8,672 bases of DNA from JBKBRC01 sp046292345 (GTDB taxonomy: Bacteria > Bacteroidota > Rhodothermia > Rhodothermales > Rubricoccaceae), in NCBI GenBank assembly GCA_046292345.1, contig JBKBRC010000074.1, forward strand, positions 1 to 8,672, written 5' to 3'. The notes below the pieces were generated by a model, which saw only the letters and a list, made by a program, of their open reading frames with translations, was not told the origin of the DNA and did not search any database. Every line of letters starts with the position of its first letter. The stretch's first letter is position 1. Positions 6,140 to 8,672 of the stretch are shown piece by piece. The position numbers and the translations under genes were made by a program.

Positions 6140-7294
6140 ATGCTCATCGCCGACTTGCCCACGCCCGCGTTGCTCGTAGACCGCGTCCGCCTCGAGGCCA
6201 ACCTCGCGGCCATGCAGGCACGCGCCGCGGAGGAGGGCGTAGCGCTGCGGCCCCACGCCAAGACGCACAAATCAGCCGAGGTGGCGCGGCGCCAGGTCGC
6301 CGGCGGCGCCGAGGGGCTGACGGTAGCCACGATTGCCGAGGCCGAGGCGTTCGCCGCAGCGGGCTTCTCGGACGTGCTTCTGGCCTCGCCCGTGGCCGGG
6401 CGCGACCGCCTCGCGCGCGCGGCGGCGCTGGTAGGGCAGGGCGTACGCCTTGCCTTCACCGTGGACACGCGCGCCGGCGCCGAGGCGGCCTCGGCGGTGT
6501 TCGCCGCGCACGGTCTCGTCGCCGAGGTTCGGCTCGAGGTCGACACGGGACACGCGCGCAATGGCCTCCGCCACGACGACCCCGAGGCGCCGGCACTTGC
6601 CCGGCACATCGCTGGACTGCCGGGCCTGCGTATGGCCGGCGTGCTCACGCACGGCGGGCACGTCTACGCCGGGCCCCGCGAGGGCGAGGCGCCGGCCGAG
6701 GCGCTCGAGCGGGTCGCGGCCGAGGAGCGCGACCGCCTGCTCCGCCTGGCCGCGCGCCTTGGCGAGGCCGGCGTGCTCCGCCCGGGCGAGGCGTCCGTCT
6801 CGCTCGGCTCCACGCCCACCCTGTCCGTTTTCAGGAACCGCACCGGTGGCGGCTTCCGCGTCACCGAGGTGCGCCCGGGCAACTACGTCTTCCACGACGC
6901 GCAGCAAGTCGCGCTCGGGGCGGCCTCGCTCAGGCAGTGCGCGCTCACGCTCGTCGCGACGGTCCTCTCGCGGCAGCGCGCCGCCGATGGCACCGAGCGC
7001 CTCGTGATCGACGCGGGGAAAAAGGCGCTCGGGATGGATACCGGCTGGGGCGTGCGCGGCTTCGGGACGCTGCTCTACAGCCGGCGCACGATGCGTCCGG
7101 CCCCGCACGGGCGCCTGGTGCGTCTGAGCGAGGAGCACGGTGTGGTGGAGGTGCCTGGCGGAGCCGTGCAGCGCGTCGGGGATCCGGTCATGCTCGTGCC
7201 CAACCACGCCTGCGTGGCTGTCGCGCTGCACCGGAGGCTCCACCTCGCCGAGGGCGACGAGGTGACCGAGACGTGGGACGTGCTCGCGCGCTGA
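6140..7294 (+). CDS. D-serine dehydratase / D-threonine aldolase family PLP enzyme
   Basis: A 384-residue fold-type III (alanine-racemase-like) PLP enzyme acting on D-amino acids, either D-serine dehydratase (to pyruvate and ammonia) or D-threonine aldolase (to glycine and acetaldehyde). Seen: LPTPALLVD at 6-14, the usual family opening; RPHAKTHKS at 37-45 with Lys41 as the PLP Schiff-base lysine; EVDTGHARNG at 133-142; LTHGGHVY at 169-176; GSTPT at 223-227; RPGNYVFHD at 245-253; DAGKKALGMD at 291-300; and PNHACVA at 354-360. His356 and Cys358 match the His-x-Cys zinc site of eukaryotic-type D-serine dehydratase; the studied D-threonine aldolase from Alcaligenes uses His-x-Asp, so dehydratase is slightly favoured. 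Length is normal and it is probably cytosolic. The ATG at 6140 places LPTPALLVD at the N-terminus as in homologues. The unknown small gene follows after 100 bp. Confidence 0.88.
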   Translation: MLIADLPTPALLVDRVRLEANLAAMQARAAEEGVALRPHAKTHKSAEVARRQVAGGAEGLTVATIAEAEAFAAAGFSDVLLASPVAGRDRLARAAALVGQGVRLAFTVDTRAGAEAASAVFAAHGLVAEVRLEVDTGHARNGLRHDDPEAPALARHIAGLPGLRMAGVLTHGGHVYAGPREGEAPAEALERVAAEERDRLLRLAARLGEAGVLRPGEASVSLGSTPTLSVFRNRTGGGFRVTEVRPGNYVFHDAQQVALGAASLRQCALTLVATVLSRQRAADGTERLVIDAGKKALGMDTGWGVRGFGTLLYSRRTMRPAPHGRLVRLSEEHGVVEVPGGAVQRVGDPVMLVPNHACVAVALHRRLHLAEGDEVTETWDVLAR

Positions 7295-7394
7295 GTGCGT
7301 CGTCTCAGGCTGGCACCCGGCGCGTTTGAGGCCGGCAGGAGCTACGCCCGCGCGACAGCGCACGGACCTGACGGCGCCGCGCAGCGGATGGCAC

Positions 7395-7814
7395 GTGCCT
7401 CGGAAGAGGACGAAGCAGACACCTCCGCAGACGCTTCCTCGAGCCGCCGTGCCGTCCGCTCTTCTCGCTTCCGTTGCAGCCTTTCTTGTCGCGCTGCTCG
7501 GGCTCTCCCGCGTCGGGGCGCCGGCGCAGGTGTTTGCGCCGGCCTCGGAGGTGGCCGCGGCGGCGGCCGAGCGTGTTGCGCTGCGCGAGGTGGCCCGGCT
7601 GGCCGCGCTCGCGCCTGCGGCGGCGCTGGAGAACGCCGAGACCTGGGCGGGTGAGCGCGCCGGCAACCGCGTGCTGTCTTTCCATGTCAGCACGCAGGTC
7701 CCCGCCAGCGGGGCGGTCGGCGTCGCCGAGGTGACGGTGTCCGAGGTCATCGTCGGCGCAGCGGATCGGTCACCCGTCGTGCTCACGGCGCTCGTGCGCC
7801 TGGCGCCGCGCTGA
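7395..7814 (+). CDS. Unknown short protein with N-terminal membrane or signal segment
   Basis: I do not recognise this gene. Coding is supported by strong G/C bias at third positions from about 7449 to the TGA at 7812-7814 and by sensible composition in this frame only. From the GTG at 7395 it has 139 residues: a basic start (MPRKRTK), one hydrophobic segment at about 21-38 (SALLASVAAFLVALLGLS), a possible cleavage or turn at GAPAQ (41-45), an Ala-rich helical stretch (about 50-82), then beta-like sequence (NRVLSFHVSTQ; GVAEVTVSEVIVG; PVVLTALVRL). The start is uncertain: a GTG at 7449 or a TTG at 7326 is also possible, and no Shine-Dalgarno helps. I see no prepilin-peptidase site, lipobox or catalytic motif. 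A membrane-anchored or exported envelope protein is the most that can be said. It may be transcribed with the PLP-enzyme gene. Confidence 0.6.
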   Translation: MPRKRTKQTPPQTLPRAAVPSALLASVAAFLVALLGLSRVGAPAQVFAPASEVAAAAAERVALREVARLAALAPAAALENAETWAGERAGNRVLSFHVSTQVPASGAVGVAEVTVSEVIVGAADRSPVVLTALVRLAPR

Positions 7815-7881
7815 ACGCACCTGTCCGCGGTGCCCGCTACCATTTCCCGAGATCGGGGCCGCAGCCAGGGCGGTTCCCCGC

Positions 7882-7933
7882 GGCAGGCCGCCGGACGCGC
7901 CCACACGAGCAGGCGCGTCCGGGCGGTCCTGCC
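7882..7933. terminator. Long imperfect hairpin, possible terminator
   Basis: Bases 7882-7901 pair with 7912-7933: twenty base pairs with two single-base bulges in the right arm (T7927 and one of the Gs at 7921-7923), around a ten-base loop (7902-7911). The inner 9 pairs are uninterrupted (GGACGCGCC with GGCGCGTCC). It lies 67 bp after the stop of the unknown protein and 120 bp before ruvC. No T tract follows. It may end transcription from upstream, or be a REP-like element or part of the ruvC leader. Confidence 0.45.
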
Positions 7934-7948
7934 TGCGTGCGCGCCGCG

Positions 7949-7996
7949 GAGCGCCGGCGGCGGAGCGCCGGCGGCGGAGCGCCGGCGGCGGAGCGC
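7949..7996. repeat. 14-bp tandem repeat, three copies plus a partial
   Basis: GAGCGCCGGCGGCG is repeated exactly at 7949-7962, 7963-7976 and 7977-7990, followed by a partial GAGCGC at 7991-7996. The unit is not a multiple of three and lies outside any supported gene, about 58 bp before the ruvC ATG. It is a likely slippage-prone, length-variable site. Confidence 0.9.
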
Positions 7997-8006
7997 GAGA
8001 CCGTAG

Positions 8007-8040
8007 CTCCGCGCGAGGACGTATCCTGCGGAGAGTCTCC
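8007..8040 (+). promoter_or_regulatory. Dyads over the candidate ruvC promoter
   Basis: CTCCGC (8007-8012) pairs with GCGGAG (8028-8033), and inside it AGGA (8016-8019) pairs with TCCT (8024-8027) around CGTA, leaving three unpaired bases (8013-8015). A second small dyad, GGAGA-G-TCTCC, occupies 8030-8040. The arms contain CGTATCCT (8020-8027), the 8-mer also found before the PLP-enzyme gene, here 26 bp before the ruvC ATG. It could be a promoter with overlapping operator or a 5'-leader hairpin. It does not match the known E. coli LexA box. Confidence 0.35.
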
Positions 8041-8053
8041 CGCCTTCCGCCTC

Positions 8054-8626
8054 ATGATCGTCCTCGGCCTCGACCCCGGCACGCGCCACACCGGCTTCGG
8101 CGTCGTAGCCGTGGAGGGACGCCGCGAACGCGCGCTCGATTACGGCGCGATCCACCTGCCGGAGGGGCTGGACCACGCGCTTCGCCTGCGCCGCATCTAC
8201 GACGGCATCCTCGGCGTGATCGACCGTCTGCACCCGGAGGCGTGCGCGGTCGAGATGCCCGTCTTCGCGGGTAACGCGCAGGCAATGCTGAAGCTCGGGC
8301 GGGCGCAGGCGGCGCTCATGCTGGCCGCGGTGCACCGCGAGCTACCCGTTGCGCAGTACACGCCGGCCGAGATCAAGAAGGCCGTTGTGGGCTCGGGGCG
8401 GGGCAGCAAGGAGCAGATCTGGTTCATGGTGCGCGCGCAGCTCGGCCTGACCGAGGACCGTGGCCCCGATGCGGCCGACGCGCTCGCGGCGGCGCTCTGC
8501 CACGCGCGGCGTCTGCGCGAGGGCCCGCCCGTGGAAGGCCCACCGGACGGCCCGCGCCCCTCGGCGGTCCCGGCACGCGACTGGGCCGCGTTCGTGGCCG
8601 CCAACCCGGGACGCGTGCGGCGCTGA
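8054..8626 (+). CDS. ruvC: Crossover junction endodeoxyribonuclease RuvC
   Basis: A 190-residue Holliday-junction resolvase, which cuts four-way DNA junctions as a dimer together with RuvAB during recombination and repair. Seen: VLGLDPGTRHTGFG at 3-16 with catalytic Asp7; AVEMPVF at 65-71 with Glu67; the basic DNA-contact segment PAEIKKAVVGSGRGSKEQ at 104-121; and GPDAADALA at 137-145 with Asp139 and Asp142. All four acidic residues of the RNase-H-like site are present and at normal spacing. The ATG at 8054 puts Asp7 where E. coli has it; an upstream in-frame start at 7937 would translate the 14-bp repeats into Arg/Gly/Ala-rich sequence and is rejected. The C-terminus runs about 30 residues past the core as a Pro/Gly-rich tail. 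ruvA and ruvB are not in the window. No Shine-Dalgarno is present. Confidence 0.95.
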   Translation: MIVLGLDPGTRHTGFGVVAVEGRRERALDYGAIHLPEGLDHALRLRRIYDGILGVIDRLHPEACAVEMPVFAGNAQAMLKLGRAQAALMLAAVHRELPVAQYTPAEIKKAVVGSGRGSKEQIWFMVRAQLGLTEDRGPDAADALAAALCHARRLREGPPVEGPPDGPRPSAVPARDWAAFVAANPGRVRR

Positions 8627-8629
8627 CGC

Positions 8630-8669
8630 CGCGCCCGGGCCGGCGGCCCGGGCCGCCGGCCCGGGCGCG
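8630..8669. terminator. Perfect 40-bp palindrome right after ruvC
   Basis: Bases 8630-8669 are a perfect palindrome made only of G and C, starting four bases after the ruvC stop codon. The arms (for example GCGCCCGGGCCGGCGG at 8631-8646) meet at CCCGGG (8647-8652), which also occurs at 8634-8639 and 8660-8665. In RNA it would fold into a very stable hairpin (about 18 pairs and a tetraloop). Terminator is the likeliest role from position, but the window ends three bases later, so a T tract cannot be checked. Confidence 0.6.
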
Positions 8670-8672
8670 CCT

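Noticed and set aside
7291..7308. CTGAG/CTCAG hairpin at the end of the PLP-enzyme gene
   Set aside because: Only five pairs with an eight-base loop and no T tract; not distinguishable from chance.
7295..7654. A plus-strand frame starting with GTG directly after the PLP-enzyme stop
   Set aside because: The product is dominated by Arg, Ala, Gly and Cys and lacks codon bias; the frame of the 7395-7814 gene has the bias and a sensible membrane segment.
7395..7814. Type IV pilin or pseudopilin
   Set aside because: The N-terminal hydrophobic segment lacks the prepilin peptidase site (Gly followed by an aromatic residue and Glu at +5).
7949..7996. CRISPR array
   Set aside because: The 14-bp units are directly adjacent with no unique spacers, so this is a simple tandem repeat.
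7937..8053. A 39-residue N-terminal extension of RuvC
   Set aside because: It would be translated from the tandem repeat and the dyads into Arg/Gly/Ala-rich sequence; RuvC proteins begin a few residues before the LGLDPG motif, as with the ATG at 8054.
6272..8335. A 687-codon minus-strand open frame across the PLP enzyme, unknown gene and ruvC
   Set aside because: It crosses three genes and the 14-bp repeat array, and its composition is Arg/Ala/His-rich noise; long antisense frames are expected at this GC content.

Overview
By eye this is a very GC-rich (roughly 70%) bacterial chromosomal window. It carries seven protein genes, no RNA gene, no CRISPR array, and no transposase, integrase or phage gene. 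Strong G/C bias at third codon positions, the absence of Shine-Dalgarno sequences before all starts, several exported proteins and a mitochondrial-type sulfide:quinone reductase suggest a high-GC member of the Bacteroidota/Rhodothermota lineage, perhaps near Rubricoccaceae. This is inference from style; another high-GC phylum such as Gemmatimonadota is not excluded.

Layout. Positions 1-44 hold a 19-bp-period tandem repeat ending at the start codon of a sulfide:quinone oxidoreductase (45-1262, +). It converges across a GC-only hairpin on a secreted CpdB-type cyclic-nucleotide phosphodiesterase/nucleotidase (1435-3087, -). That gene is divergent, 59 bp apart, from a secreted DUF885 putative metallopeptidase (3147-4955, +), which ends at a convincing intrinsic terminator with six Ts. 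A toast-rack-like lipoprotein (5106-5984, -) is divergent from a fold-type III PLP enzyme of the D-serine dehydratase/D-threonine aldolase family (6140-7294, +); the 155 bp between them are rich in dyads. Next come a short membrane-anchored or secreted protein of unknown function (7395-7814, +), a 239-bp gap with a long hairpin, a 14-bp tandem repeat and a dyad-rich leader, then ruvC (8054-8626, +), followed at once by a perfect 40-bp palindrome.

How the genes fit together. They do not form one pathway. Three act in or facing the envelope (nucleotidase, DUF885 protein, lipoprotein) and the short protein is probably envelope-anchored too. The nucleotidase and DUF885 protein share one intergenic region and may serve nutrient scavenging. 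SQR is sulfide oxidation or detoxification at the membrane, the PLP enzyme is D-amino-acid breakdown, and RuvC is recombination housekeeping. I see no defence island, biosynthetic cluster or clearly new system. The most unusual material is non-coding: clustered perfect dyads at 6021-6085, the layered ruvC leader, and the palindrome after ruvC.
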